Shown piece after piece: positions 8,685 to 17,001 of a stretch of DNA of 36,685 bases. A program made the position numbers and the translations under genes. The stretch is from an uncultured Alphaproteobacteria bacterium (lineage in GTDB: Bacteria > Pseudomonadota > Alphaproteobacteria > HIMB59 > GCA-002718135), in assembly GCA_902621165.1 (NCBI GenBank), contig CACNKX010000009.1, positions 1 to 36,685 of the forward strand, in the 5' to 3' direction. The number at the start of each line of letters is the position of its first letter. Within the stretch, counting starts at the first letter, position 1. Under the pieces are notes generated by a model. It saw nothing but the letters and a program-made list of their open reading frames with translations, was not told the origin of the DNA and searched no databases.

Positions 8685-10249
8685 AAAAATTTTCTTCCTT
8701 ACTTCACAATTTGATTTTAACACCAAGTCGAAATACCAAAATTAAATTACTTCAAGATTATTTTAATAAACTTGATATCAACCGTGCATATGCACTTGCA
8801 ATTTTATCTGACCAACTTTCATTTCAATTTATTAAAGCATCTAAACTTAGAGAGCTTGTCTATAATCAGGTAGATCAACATTTATTTGATTATTCTTATG
8901 ACTATGTTGGTGATTTAGCAGAGACAATATCATTAATTTGGCCGACAAAAAAAGAGGGTAAATCACAAAATTTATCTACCTTAATAGAAAATATAAAAAA
9001 AATTAAAAAGTCTGAAATTAATACTGAGTTTAGTAAAATTTTGAGTGAACTATCTAATAACGAAAGGTGGACTTTAATTAAAATTTGCACAGGTGGATTG
9101 CGAATTGGAGTCTCGGAAAGATTAGTCAAAACGGCCTTAGCTGATCTGTATAACAAATCTGTAAATGAGATTGAAGAAATTTGGCATGGTCTAGAATTTC
9201 CATATGAAAATTTATTTCAATGGTTAAAAAATGAAACATCAAAACCAAAAATAGATTTTAAAAAATTATTTCATCCAATGATGCTTGCTAACCCCATTGA
9301 TGAGGAAAAAGATTTTAAAAGATTAGACGCAAATGAATTTCAAGCAGAATATAAATGGGATGGCATTAGAGTTCAGCTTATGGTTTCATCAAAAAGTGTT
9401 TCACTATATTCAAGAACAGGTGATAATATATCATCTGCATTCCCCGAAATAATTGAAGCTACTAAAGGTGATGCGGTTATTGATGGAGAATTACTTGTAG
9501 GGAGAAATTTTAAACCGTCAGGTTTCAATAATCTACAACAAAGGTTAAATAGAAAAAAAGCATCAAAAGATCTTCAAAACAAGTTTCCTGTTTTCATACG
9601 AGCTTATGATATCCTTTTTTATAAAGGAAAAGATCTTCGAAAATTTTCTCTTCTTGAAAGAAGAAAATATTTAGAAAAATTTCAAAAAGAAAATAAAAGC
9701 AATCAAATTGATTTATCTTCAATCATTAATTTTTCAACCTGGAAAGAACTAACAAAATATAAAAATAATTTTCATGATGATTTGAATGAAGGAGTCATGA
9801 TCAAACTCAAAAATAGTGAATATTTACCAGGGAGAAAAAAGGGGTATTGGTACAAATGGAAAAAAAATCCAAAACTAGTCGATGCTATTTTAATGTATGC
9901 TCAACGAGGACATGGCAAAAGATCATCATATTATTCAGATTTTACTTTTGGTGTTTGGAAAGAGAGTGAATTAGTTCCAATAGGAAAAGCGTATTCCGGT
10001 TACACTGACAAAGAGCTATTAGTGTTAGATAAATTTATTAGGAATAATACTATCAATAAATTTGGTCCTGTGAGAGAAGTAAAAAAAGAGATTATACTAG
10101 AAGTAGCATTCGATGATGTATTTCCAAGTACTAGACATAAGTCAGGTGTAGCTATGAGATTCCCAAGAATACACCGTATTCGCTGGGACAAACCAGTTAA
10201 TGAAGTATTAACAATTAGTGAATTTAAAAAAGAATTTAAGCTGAGTTAA
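8681..10249 (+). CDS. ATP-dependent DNA ligase, ligase-associated repair module type
   Basis: A 522-residue ATP-dependent DNA ligase. The order is an N-terminal DNA-binding domain (residues 1-195, with a CTGGLRIGVSERLV segment), the nucleotidyltransferase core starting at the adenylation motif KWDGIR with catalytic K225, DGELLV near 268-273, EGVMIK in the second half and KWKK, then an OB-fold C-terminus. It seals nicks with ATP and is distinct from the essential NAD-dependent LigA. It is translationally coupled to the exonuclease. Length and architecture fit the bacterial ligase family that travels with PdeM, DEXH helicase and exonuclease. Confidence 0.93.
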   Translation: MKKFSSLLHNLILTPSRNTKIKLLQDYFNKLDINRAYALAILSDQLSFQFIKASKLRELVYNQVDQHLFDYSYDYVGDLAETISLIWPTKKEGKSQNLSTLIENIKKIKKSEINTEFSKILSELSNNERWTLIKICTGGLRIGVSERLVKTALADLYNKSVNEIEEIWHGLEFPYENLFQWLKNETSKPKIDFKKLFHPMMLANPIDEEKDFKRLDANEFQAEYKWDGIRVQLMVSSKSVSLYSRTGDNISSAFPEIIEATKGDAVIDGELLVGRNFKPSGFNNLQQRLNRKKASKDLQNKFPVFIRAYDILFYKGKDLRKFSLLERRKYLEKFQKENKSNQIDLSSIINFSTWKELTKYKNNFHDDLNEGVMIKLKNSEYLPGRKKGYWYKWKKNPKLVDAILMYAQRGHGKRSSYYSDFTFGVWKESELVPIGKAYSGYTDKELLVLDKFIRNNTINKFGPVREVKKEIILEVAFDDVFPSTRHKSGVAMRFPRIHRIRWDKPVNEVLTISEFKKEFKLS

Positions 10250-10306
10250 AATGGTATTATCAAAATATTGCATTAAAATTTAAATATAGTAAAAAAATTA
10301 AATAAG

Positions 10307-11293
10307 ATGATTAAAGAAGAAAATTTTGGATATAGAGATAAAAGAGGTCACTTCGTTCCTAAAGAGGCAGCTGATAAAAATCCTATTTGGATACTTCCCT
10401 TTAATTTAAAAAAAATTTTAGATTGGTTTATCTTTTCGTATATTTTTTCTTGGAATCTTGTTTACTTGGCTGTTGCTTTTATTGCTTACTATTTTTTTAC
10501 ACCTGCACTTTCTGAAATGAAAAATCTTTCCCCAGGTTGGATTTCTGAAATTTTAATTCGGAACTATGTAATAGGGACAATCTTTTTTAGTTTAATACAT
10601 ATACCTCTTTATGTAAAAAAATCTCAGGGAATTAAATTTAAATTTAATCCAAACTGGCCAGAAAAAATTCAAAAGATTTTTACATTTAATAAACAAATAT
10701 TTGATAATTTATTTTGGAGTTTGTTTTGGGGTGTTCCAATTTGGACAGCTTATGAGGTTTTATCTTTTTGGTTTTATGCTTCTGGTTTGGTACCTTTTGT
10801 TCAATTCAGTGAAGCTCCGATTTATTTCTTTATTATTCTTTTACTAATTCCAGCATTTAGAGATGCTCACTTTTATTTAATTCATCGTTTCTTACACTTT
10901 AAATTTATGTACAAAATTGCTCATTCTGTTCATCATCGAAATGTTAATCCTGGGCCATGGTCAAGTTTGTCTATGCACCCTATTGAGCACTTATTATATT
11001 TTTCAGGTGTGATCATTCATTGGGTTATTCTCTCTCATCCATTACACGCGACTTATCATTTATTTCATGCTGGTCTTGGATCAGCAAATGGTCATATAGG
11101 TTTTAAGCAAATGATGATCAATGATAAGAGAGCAATAGATCTCAGTAATTACAATCATTATCTTCATCATAAATATTTCGAAGTAAATTACGGAAACCTT
11201 ATGATTCCTTTTGATCAATGGTTTGGCACCTATCATGATGGATCCAAAGAAATGCACGAAAAAATGCTTAAAAGAGTTAGTATTAAAAACTAA
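10307..11293 (+). CDS. Sterol desaturase / fatty acid hydroxylase superfamily membrane di-iron protein
   Basis: A 328-residue membrane protein with hydrophobic segments near residues 42-64, 85-103, 135-160, 170-184 and 226-245. The three His boxes of the superfamily are present: HFYLIHRFLH (H188, H193, H197), HSVHH (H206, H209, H210) and NHYLHH (H284, H287, H288). These bind a di-iron centre that hydroxylates or desaturates lipid substrates. The substrate cannot be read. It follows the repair module by 57 bases on the same strand but is not functionally tied to it. Confidence 0.88.
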   Translation: MIKEENFGYRDKRGHFVPKEAADKNPIWILPFNLKKILDWFIFSYIFSWNLVYLAVAFIAYYFFTPALSEMKNLSPGWISEILIRNYVIGTIFFSLIHIPLYVKKSQGIKFKFNPNWPEKIQKIFTFNKQIFDNLFWSLFWGVPIWTAYEVLSFWFYASGLVPFVQFSEAPIYFFIILLLIPAFRDAHFYLIHRFLHFKFMYKIAHSVHHRNVNPGPWSSLSMHPIEHLLYFSGVIIHWVILSHPLHATYHLFHAGLGSANGHIGFKQMMINDKRAIDLSNYNHYLHHKYFEVNYGNLMIPFDQWFGTYHDGSKEMHEKMLKRVSIKN

Positions 11294-11348
11294 TTTTTCT
11301 TAACAATTTCAATAATTTAAAGAGGTTTAATCTGTAGCATTTTATAGC

Positions 11349-11377
11349 TTGTTTAAAGTTTAACATTATGTTTATAT
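11349..11377 (+). promoter_or_regulatory. Candidate sigma-70 promoter of the transporter/nan operon
   Basis: TTGTTT at 11349-11354 and TTATAT at 11372-11377 are separated by 17 bases. This sits about 50 bases upstream of the binding-protein start in the 132-base gap after the desaturase gene. A self-complementary CTAGCTAG lies just downstream and could be an operator. In DNA this AT-rich, such matches are weak evidence. Confidence 0.35.
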
Positions 11378-11425
11378 GAAAATTATATGCTAGCTAGTAG
11401 CGTATTTTACTCAATAGGAGGAAAT

Positions 11426-13033
11426 ATGAAAAAACTATATGTGGTTATAGTTGCAGTGTTGGCTCATCTGATGTTCATTTCATCAGCTTCAGCTCAACCT
11501 ACAAATAGTAACCAACTATCCGATCCTCGTGTTAGACAAGCTTTGTGTATGGCTATTGACATGAAAACAATCGGTGAAACATTATTTGAAGATCAAATCA
11601 TAATGGCGGATAGTTTATTACCAAACGGTCCAATGAAGTCTCCAAATCTACCTGATTACAGTTACAATCCTGAAAAGGCTCGTCAACTGTTAGCAGAAGC
11701 AAATTGGGACTCAAATAGAGAACTTGATATGGTTTTCTATTATGGAGATCAGCTAACAGCTGACTTCATGGCAGCAATTCAAGCATACTTTGCTGATGTT
11801 GGTGTAAAAATGTCTTACCGTCTATTACAAGGTGATGTTGGTGCACAACTAAACTCAGTTCCTGATGATGGTGTGAACGGACCAGCTGCTGTTGACTATG
11901 ACTTAGGTTATGGTGCTCGTGCAGCAATTGCAATGCAAGAGTATTACAATACTTTTAAAACAGGTCTAAACCCACAAACTCCTGGTGATCCAAAAATGGA
12001 TGCACTAATTGAAAAAATCAATTCAAGTGCAGATCCAGAAGTTCTAAAACCTGCTTTCTTTGAAATACAAGAATATCAAATGGAAAAAGTTAACATTTGT
12101 CCATTATACTATCAAAAATTATTCATCTATGAGAGTAATAAAGTTGATAGAAATGGTGGAGCATATGGTAACGCTCAGTATAACTATAACTGGGGAATTA
12201 CTGATTGGAACGTAAGTGGTGGTACATTACAAACTAACACTGGTCCAGTTGAATTCTTTGAACAGCCTTGGTACAATCTTGGTTTATGGATACACAACAA
12301 AGTTGTATTCGATAGACTATTAGTTGCTGATGGTGCGTTACAACCAGTTGGATGTTCAGCTTGTGAAAGTTATGAGCTAGCTGCTGATGGTTTAAGTTTA
12401 ACATTTAAACTAAAAGATGGTCTTACTTTCCATGATGGAAATGATGTAACTGTTGAGGATGTAGCATGGAGTATTCGTACTGCTATGAAAGCACCTCAAA
12501 TGCACGCTCTAATTGGAAACACAGTTGGATCAATCAAAGGTGCTGATGCATTTAAAGACGGCTCAACTGATGATGTTGCAGGTATTAAATACAATATTGC
12601 AGACAGAGTTATTACGTTAGAATTAACAAAAATTGATCCTAACATCTTAACTACGTTCACTCAATTTGCTATTTTACCTAAGCACTTATTAGGTGATGTT
12701 GATCCTTTGAAATTCCAACAAAGTGATTTCTGGCAAAAGCCAATAGGATCTGGAGCATTCAAAATTACTGAAGTTAAAATGAACGACTTTGCGAAGTTCG
12801 AACCTTTTGACGGCTATCATGGCGGTAAAGCTGGTTTTGATATCATTGCTTACCCAAGTTATGATGGTGATGGTAACTTAATTAAGAATGCTGCTGCAGG
12901 AAAAATGGACTACGGATTTACTAAAAACGTAGCCGATGTTGCTGCACTAGATGCTATGGACAACATGGGAACTAAAGCTGTTGATATCCCTTATACTCGT
13001 ATGATGTGGATTATGCAGTATCCAAAACCATAG
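11426..13033 (+). CDS. ABC transporter substrate-binding protein, family 5 (Dpp/Opp), circularly permuted
   Basis: A 535-residue exported binding protein, first gene of the transporter operon. The ATG at 11426 is preferred over the upstream in-frame ATG at 11387 because it follows an AGGAGG site (11416-11421) and begins a clean signal peptide (cleavage after ASA, residue 23). The mature protein is in reversed order. Residues 31-258 hold what is normally the C-terminal half (LSDPRVRQALCMAID, then YNPEKARQLLAEANW). Residues 265-535 hold what is normally the N-terminal half (GGTLQ, YELAADGLSLTFKLKDG, FHDGNDVTVEDVAWS, PIGSGAFKITE, then PYTRMMWIMQYPKP). The last residues would run straight into the first mature residues in an ordinary family member. 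A CxxC lies at 310-313. Position next to nanAEK suggests a sialic acid or related ligand, by inference. Confidence 0.88.
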   Translation: MKKLYVVIVAVLAHLMFISSASAQPTNSNQLSDPRVRQALCMAIDMKTIGETLFEDQIIMADSLLPNGPMKSPNLPDYSYNPEKARQLLAEANWDSNRELDMVFYYGDQLTADFMAAIQAYFADVGVKMSYRLLQGDVGAQLNSVPDDGVNGPAAVDYDLGYGARAAIAMQEYYNTFKTGLNPQTPGDPKMDALIEKINSSADPEVLKPAFFEIQEYQMEKVNICPLYYQKLFIYESNKVDRNGGAYGNAQYNYNWGITDWNVSGGTLQTNTGPVEFFEQPWYNLGLWIHNKVVFDRLLVADGALQPVGCSACESYELAADGLSLTFKLKDGLTFHDGNDVTVEDVAWSIRTAMKAPQMHALIGNTVGSIKGADAFKDGSTDDVAGIKYNIADRVITLELTKIDPNILTTFTQFAILPKHLLGDVDPLKFQQSDFWQKPIGSGAFKITEVKMNDFAKFEPFDGYHGGKAGFDIIAYPSYDGDGNLIKNAAAGKMDYGFTKNVADVAALDAMDNMGTKAVDIPYTRMMWIMQYPKP

Positions 13034-13047
13034 TTAATTTAATCATT

Positions 13048-13081
13048 AAAGCTGAGGCATACGCCTCAGCTTTCTTTTTTT
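13048..13081 (+). terminator. Intrinsic terminator between binding protein and permease genes
   Basis: A perfect 11-bp stem (AAAGCTGAGGC with GCCTCAGCTTT) closes an ATAC loop and is followed by TTTCTTTTTT. It lies 15 bases after the binding-protein stop. Partial readthrough here would give high binding-protein and lower permease expression, a common arrangement in ABC importer operons. Confidence 0.9.
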
Positions 13082-13101
13082 AATAATAACGGAAAGTAAA
13101 A

Positions 13102-14067
13102 GTGACCACTTATATTATTCAACGTTTATTTATTTTCTTTCCGATGTTGCTTGTCATAAGTTTTCTTGTTTATTCAGGATTAGAATTATCACCAGGCGAT
13201 GCTGTTTCACATATGATCAGTCCTGAACTCGCATCAACAATTACTGCGGAACAACTTGATGCAATGCGTGAAGCGTATGGGCTAAATCAAAGTTTCCTTA
13301 CACGATACTGGATTTGGTTAACTAGCATGGTTCAAGGAGACATGGGTTATTCCATGGCTGGCGGTGTTGCTATCTCTGAGATAATGGTAAAAACAGTTCC
13401 TGCAACTTTAGAGCTATCTATGGTAGCTTTATTTTTCTCAACAATTTTAGGTTGTTCTTTAGGAGTTATTAGTGCTCTTAAAAGAGGTTCCGGTACTGAT
13501 AATTCTCTTACGGTTGCTGGAATGGCTGGAGTTTCTATACCTGAATTTTTTTTTGGACTTGTAGCTATTCTTTTATTTGCAATCGAATTAAAGTGGCTTC
13601 CCGTTGGAGGTAGATTACTACCTCATTATGAAACACTTTGGGATCGTATACCAAATATTGTTCTCCCCTCATTAGTATTGGCATTAATGATGACTGCAGG
13701 AGCTATGCGTTATGCACGTTCATCAATGTTAGATGTTTTAGCACGAGAATTTATTACTACTGCTCGATCAAAAGGAATGCCTGAGTGGAGAGTAAATATA
13801 TTACACGGATTTAGAGTAGCCCTAACACCAGTTGTTGTACTAATTGGTTTTCGTCTACCTTTACTTATAGGGGGATCAACTATTATCGAACAAGTTTACC
13901 AATGGCCAGGAATTGGGAGTATGTTTATTCGCTCTGTGCGCGCTTCTGATTATCCTTTAGTTATGACAATTTCACTAATGTATGTTTTTGTTGTTCTTAC
14001 AGCAAGTTTAATAATAGATGTTTTAACAGCGTTAATTGACCCAAGAGTTAGGTTAGGAAAAGAATAA
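13102..14067 (+). CDS. ABC transporter permease, DppB/OppB type
   Basis: This 321-residue inner-membrane permease begins with the family hallmark IIQRLFIFFPMLLVISFLVY and a large periplasmic loop (about 32-95). Five further membrane helices follow. The cytoplasmic coupling (EAA) loop is visible as FITTARSKGMPEWRVN (about 216-231). The C-terminus ends in TALIDPRVRLGKE, as is usual in DppB proteins. The start is a GTG, preceded by a GGAAAG that may serve as ribosome binding site. The stop overlaps the next ATG by one base (TAATG). Confidence 0.93.
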   Translation: MTTYIIQRLFIFFPMLLVISFLVYSGLELSPGDAVSHMISPELASTITAEQLDAMREAYGLNQSFLTRYWIWLTSMVQGDMGYSMAGGVAISEIMVKTVPATLELSMVALFFSTILGCSLGVISALKRGSGTDNSLTVAGMAGVSIPEFFFGLVAILLFAIELKWLPVGGRLLPHYETLWDRIPNIVLPSLVLALMMTAGAMRYARSSMLDVLAREFITTARSKGMPEWRVNILHGFRVALTPVVVLIGFRLPLLIGGSTIIEQVYQWPGIGSMFIRSVRASDYPLVMTISLMYVFVVLTASLIIDVLTALIDPRVRLGKE

Positions 14068-14981
14068 TGGCAAAATCTTCACTAGATAAGAAATTTGATC
14101 AAATAAGAAAACGTGAAGAGGAAAAAACTTTTTCTACAAAAAAAAGAAGTAGAATAGTTAATAAATTTTTAAATAACCGTTTAGCGGTTTTAGGTTTAAT
14201 CATTTTTACAATAATTATTTTAGCTTCTATTTTTGCTCCTCTTCTCTCACCATATGATCCAATGCGAGTAGATTTACGTTCTATGAGGCAACCGCCATCG
14301 TTTGATCATTGGTTTGGAACAGATAGTACAGGACGAGATGTGTTTACAAGGGTCTTATTTGGAGGCAGAGTTTCAATATTTATCGGTTTAGGAAGTGCTA
14401 TTCTATCAGCTGTTGTGGGAATAGCGGTTGGTTGTTACGCAGGATATAAAGGTGGTTGGATTGATGTTATTGCTCTTAGAATTTCTGAAATATTTATGTC
14501 TTTCCCTCAAATTATTTTAGTTTTATTACTCGTATCCATCACAGGTCAAAGTTTATTTAATTTAATGGCTATATTTATCCTTACAGGTTGGGGAGGTATG
14601 TACAGGCTTGCTCGAGCTAGAATGTTGTCTTTAAGAGAGGAAGAATATGTTCAAGCACTAAGAAGTTTTGGCTTATCTACATTTACGATATGCTACAAAC
14701 ATATGTTGCCGAATGCATTAAGTCCCATAATGGTCAATATTACTCTATCAACGGCAATGTTTATTTTAACAGAAGCAGGACTAAGTTTTCTAGGTTTAGG
14801 GGTACCGTTAAATATTCCTACATGGGGAAATATTTTAAATGTTGCACAAGATATTTTAATTTTACAAAACTATTGGTGGATGTGGGGACCAGTTGGAATT
14901 GTTATTTCAGTTTTTGTTCTTTGTGTTAATTTTATAGGAGATGGTCTACGAGATTCAACAGATCCATCACAGCAAGGTTAG
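14067..14981 (+). CDS. ABC transporter permease, DppC/OppC type
   Basis: The second permease, 304 residues, has a charged N-terminal stretch (about 1-30). The OppC N-terminal membrane domain follows (NRLAVLGLIIFTIIIL, then SPYDPMRVDL and HWFGTDSTGRDVFTRVLFGGR). Five more helices follow. The EAA loop reads EEYVQALRSFGLST (about 191-204), with KHMLPNALSPI after it. GLSFLGLGVP and the C-terminal GDGLRDSTDP are typical of DppC. It would form a heterodimeric pore with the preceding permease. Confidence 0.93.
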   Translation: MAKSSLDKKFDQIRKREEEKTFSTKKRSRIVNKFLNNRLAVLGLIIFTIIILASIFAPLLSPYDPMRVDLRSMRQPPSFDHWFGTDSTGRDVFTRVLFGGRVSIFIGLGSAILSAVVGIAVGCYAGYKGGWIDVIALRISEIFMSFPQIILVLLLVSITGQSLFNLMAIFILTGWGGMYRLARARMLSLREEEYVQALRSFGLSTFTICYKHMLPNALSPIMVNITLSTAMFILTEAGLSFLGLGVPLNIPTWGNILNVAQDILILQNYWWMWGPVGIVISVFVLCVNFIGDGLRDSTDPSQQG

Positions 14982-14983
14982 TA

Positions 14984-15997
14984 ATGGAAGATAAAAATAA
15001 TATAGCGCTTTCAGTTAGAGATCTTAAAACTTTTTTTTATACGAATAATCGATGCAACAAAGCGGTTAATGGAGTTTCCTTTGATGTTGAAAAAGGTAAA
15101 ACACTTTGTATCGTTGGTGAAAGTGGTTGTGGTAAAAGTGTTACCGCAGCTACAATTATGCAATTACTTCCAACACTATCAAGAATTGAAGAGGGTGAAA
15201 TTAAATTTCAAAAAGATGATAAAATTATCAATATTGAAAAATTAGAAAAAAATGGAAAAGAAATGAGGGAGATTAGAGGCTCAGATATTGCAATGATATT
15301 CCAAGATCCAATGACAGCACTTAATCCTGTGTACACAGTCGGATTTCAAATAAGTGAAAATCTTAAGTATCATACTAATCTCAATAAAAAAGAAATAAGG
15401 GAAAAATGTATTTCTCTTCTCAATGACATGGGCATACCACTTCCAGAAAAAAGAGTTGATGAATATCCTCACAGTTATTCTGGCGGGATGAGGCAAAGAG
15501 CAATGATAGCAATGGCCATGGCTTGTAATCCAAAAATATTAATTGCGGATGAGCCAACAACAGCTCTAGATGTTACAATTCAAGCACAAATATTTGAGCT
15601 AATGGATAAATTAAAAAAAGAAAATGATACGGCTATTATTCTTATAACGCATGATATGGGAGTTGTAGCAGAGTTAGCTGATAATGTTGCAGTCATGTAT
15701 ATGGGAAACATTGTTGAAGCTGGAACAGCAGACGATGTTTTAAGACGACCAACACACCCCTATACTAAAGCTCTATTGGAGTCAGTACCTGTACTTGGAA
15801 GAGGGAAGAATCAAGATATTAATCCTATTAAAGGATCAACACCTGATCCCTATAACAGACCTATTGGTTGTCAATTTGCTCCAAGGTGCAATTGGCAAAC
15901 AGAAAGTTGTGACGTGATGCCAGAAATCACACAAATAAATGAAACTCACCAAGTAAGATGTCACAAGTACGAACAATTTTTTGAGAAATATAAATGA
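14984..15997 (+). CDS. ABC transporter ATP-binding protein, DppD/OppD type
   Basis: A 337-residue ATPase with Walker A GESGCGKS (45-52), the Q-loop at Q107, signature YSGGMRQR (165-172), Walker B with ILIADEPT (185-192) and the H-loop at H223. The C-terminal oligopeptide-transporter domain has four cysteines in CQFAPRC-x(5)-SC and RCH. In at least one mycobacterial relative such residues are reported to bind an iron-sulfur cluster. The gene starts two bases after the preceding stop and overlaps the next ATG by four bases. Confidence 0.94.
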   Translation: MEDKNNIALSVRDLKTFFYTNNRCNKAVNGVSFDVEKGKTLCIVGESGCGKSVTAATIMQLLPTLSRIEEGEIKFQKDDKIINIEKLEKNGKEMREIRGSDIAMIFQDPMTALNPVYTVGFQISENLKYHTNLNKKEIREKCISLLNDMGIPLPEKRVDEYPHSYSGGMRQRAMIAMAMACNPKILIADEPTTALDVTIQAQIFELMDKLKKENDTAIILITHDMGVVAELADNVAVMYMGNIVEAGTADDVLRRPTHPYTKALLESVPVLGRGKNQDINPIKGSTPDPYNRPIGCQFAPRCNWQTESCDVMPEITQINETHQVRCHKYEQFFEKYK

Positions 15998-17001
15998 AAA
16001 AAGAGATACTTAAATTACGCGGTGTAAAAGTACATTTTCCAGTACAAGCAGGTGTGTTTAATCGTGTTGTAGGACATGTTTTGGCTGTTGATGGTGTGGA
16101 TTTAGATATTTTTAGAGGTGAAGTTTTAGGTCTAGCTGGAGAAAGTGGTTGTGGAAAGACAACTCTTGGTAAAGCCATCCTAAGATTGGTAGAACCTACA
16201 GATGGAGAAGTAAAATATATTTCACAAGATGATAATGAGACAGAACTAACATCTTTAGAAAAAAAAGATATGGATCCATTTCGAAAGAAGTTACAAATAG
16301 TCTTTCAAGATCCGCACTCCTCTCTTAATCCTTCGTTTACAATTTTTGGCTCGCTTCAAGATCCATTAAAAAAATTTGGTATAAAATCAAAAGAGGAAAG
16401 AAGAAAAATTATTGGTGATCTCCTAGAAGCAGTAAATATGCGCAGAGAATATATGGATAGATATCCTCACGAATTTTCAGGAGGACAAAGACAAAGAATT
16501 GGTATTGTCAGAGCTTTATGTCTTGAGCCGGAACTTATAGTTTGTGATGAAGCGGTTAGTGCTCTTGATGTATCAATTCAAGCACAAGTACTAAAATTAT
16601 TAATGCAACTTAAGAAAGAAAAAAATCTAACCTACCTTTTCATTACTCATGATTTGAGTGTAACAGAATATCTATGTGATCGAATTGCTGTTATGTATCT
16701 TGGGAGAATTGTTGAACTTTGTGATTCTGAAGATCTATATAATAATACTCTTCACCCCTACTCTGAAGCTTTGATTTCAGCTATCCCAGTTGCAGATCTT
16801 GACAAACAAACGAAAAGAATTGTTTTGGAAGGAGATGTACCAAGTCCAGTTAATCCACCTAAAGGCTGTCCTTTTCATCCTCGGTGTCCTAAAGCAACTG
16901 ACATTTGTAAAACTGAGGTACCAACATTAAAAAAATATTCAACAAATGGTAATGAACACTATGCATCTTGCCACTTAATTGATTTACCCGAAATTAGCTA
17001 A
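15994..17001 (+). CDS. ABC transporter ATP-binding protein, DppF/OppF type
   Basis: This 335-residue ATPase pairs with the previous one. It has Walker A GESGCGKT (49-56), a signature FSGGQRQR, Walker B with VCDEAVSALD, and an ITHD H-loop. The C-terminal GCPFHPRCPKATDIC segment and ASCH match the oligopeptide-transporter C-terminal domain. The stop is directly followed by the ATG of nanA with no gap, which ties transport to sialic acid breakdown. Confidence 0.94.
   Translation: MKKEILKLRGVKVHFPVQAGVFNRVVGHVLAVDGVDLDIFRGEVLGLAGESGCGKTTLGKAILRLVEPTDGEVKYISQDDNETELTSLEKKDMDPFRKKLQIVFQDPHSSLNPSFTIFGSLQDPLKKFGIKSKEERRKIIGDLLEAVNMRREYMDRYPHEFSGGQRQRIGIVRALCLEPELIVCDEAVSALDVSIQAQVLKLLMQLKKEKNLTYLFITHDLSVTEYLCDRIAVMYLGRIVELCDSEDLYNNTLHPYSEALISAIPVADLDKQTKRIVLEGDVPSPVNPPKGCPFHPRCPKATDICKTEVPTLKKYSTNGNEHYASCHLIDLPEIS

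Noticed and set aside
11387..11425. In-frame ATG upstream of the binding protein start.
   Set aside because: It adds 13 residues before a normal signal peptide and bypasses the AGGAGG site, so it is not the likely start.
12195..12225. Assembly chimera as the cause of the permuted binding protein.
   Set aside because: The frame is continuous, has one signal peptide, a good ribosome site and a terminator right after the stop, and the two halves are complementary without duplication. It cannot be fully excluded without reads.
13034..13101. Remnant of the lost outer half of a duplicated binding protein gene.
   Set aside because: The 68 bases contain only the terminator and permease leader; no coding remnant is visible.
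14690..14929. Open frames lying inside the permease and other genes, for example 14690-14929, 8902-9156 and 15927-16178.
   Set aside because: They lie wholly or mostly within genes that have clear protein families, and their translations lack recognisable features.
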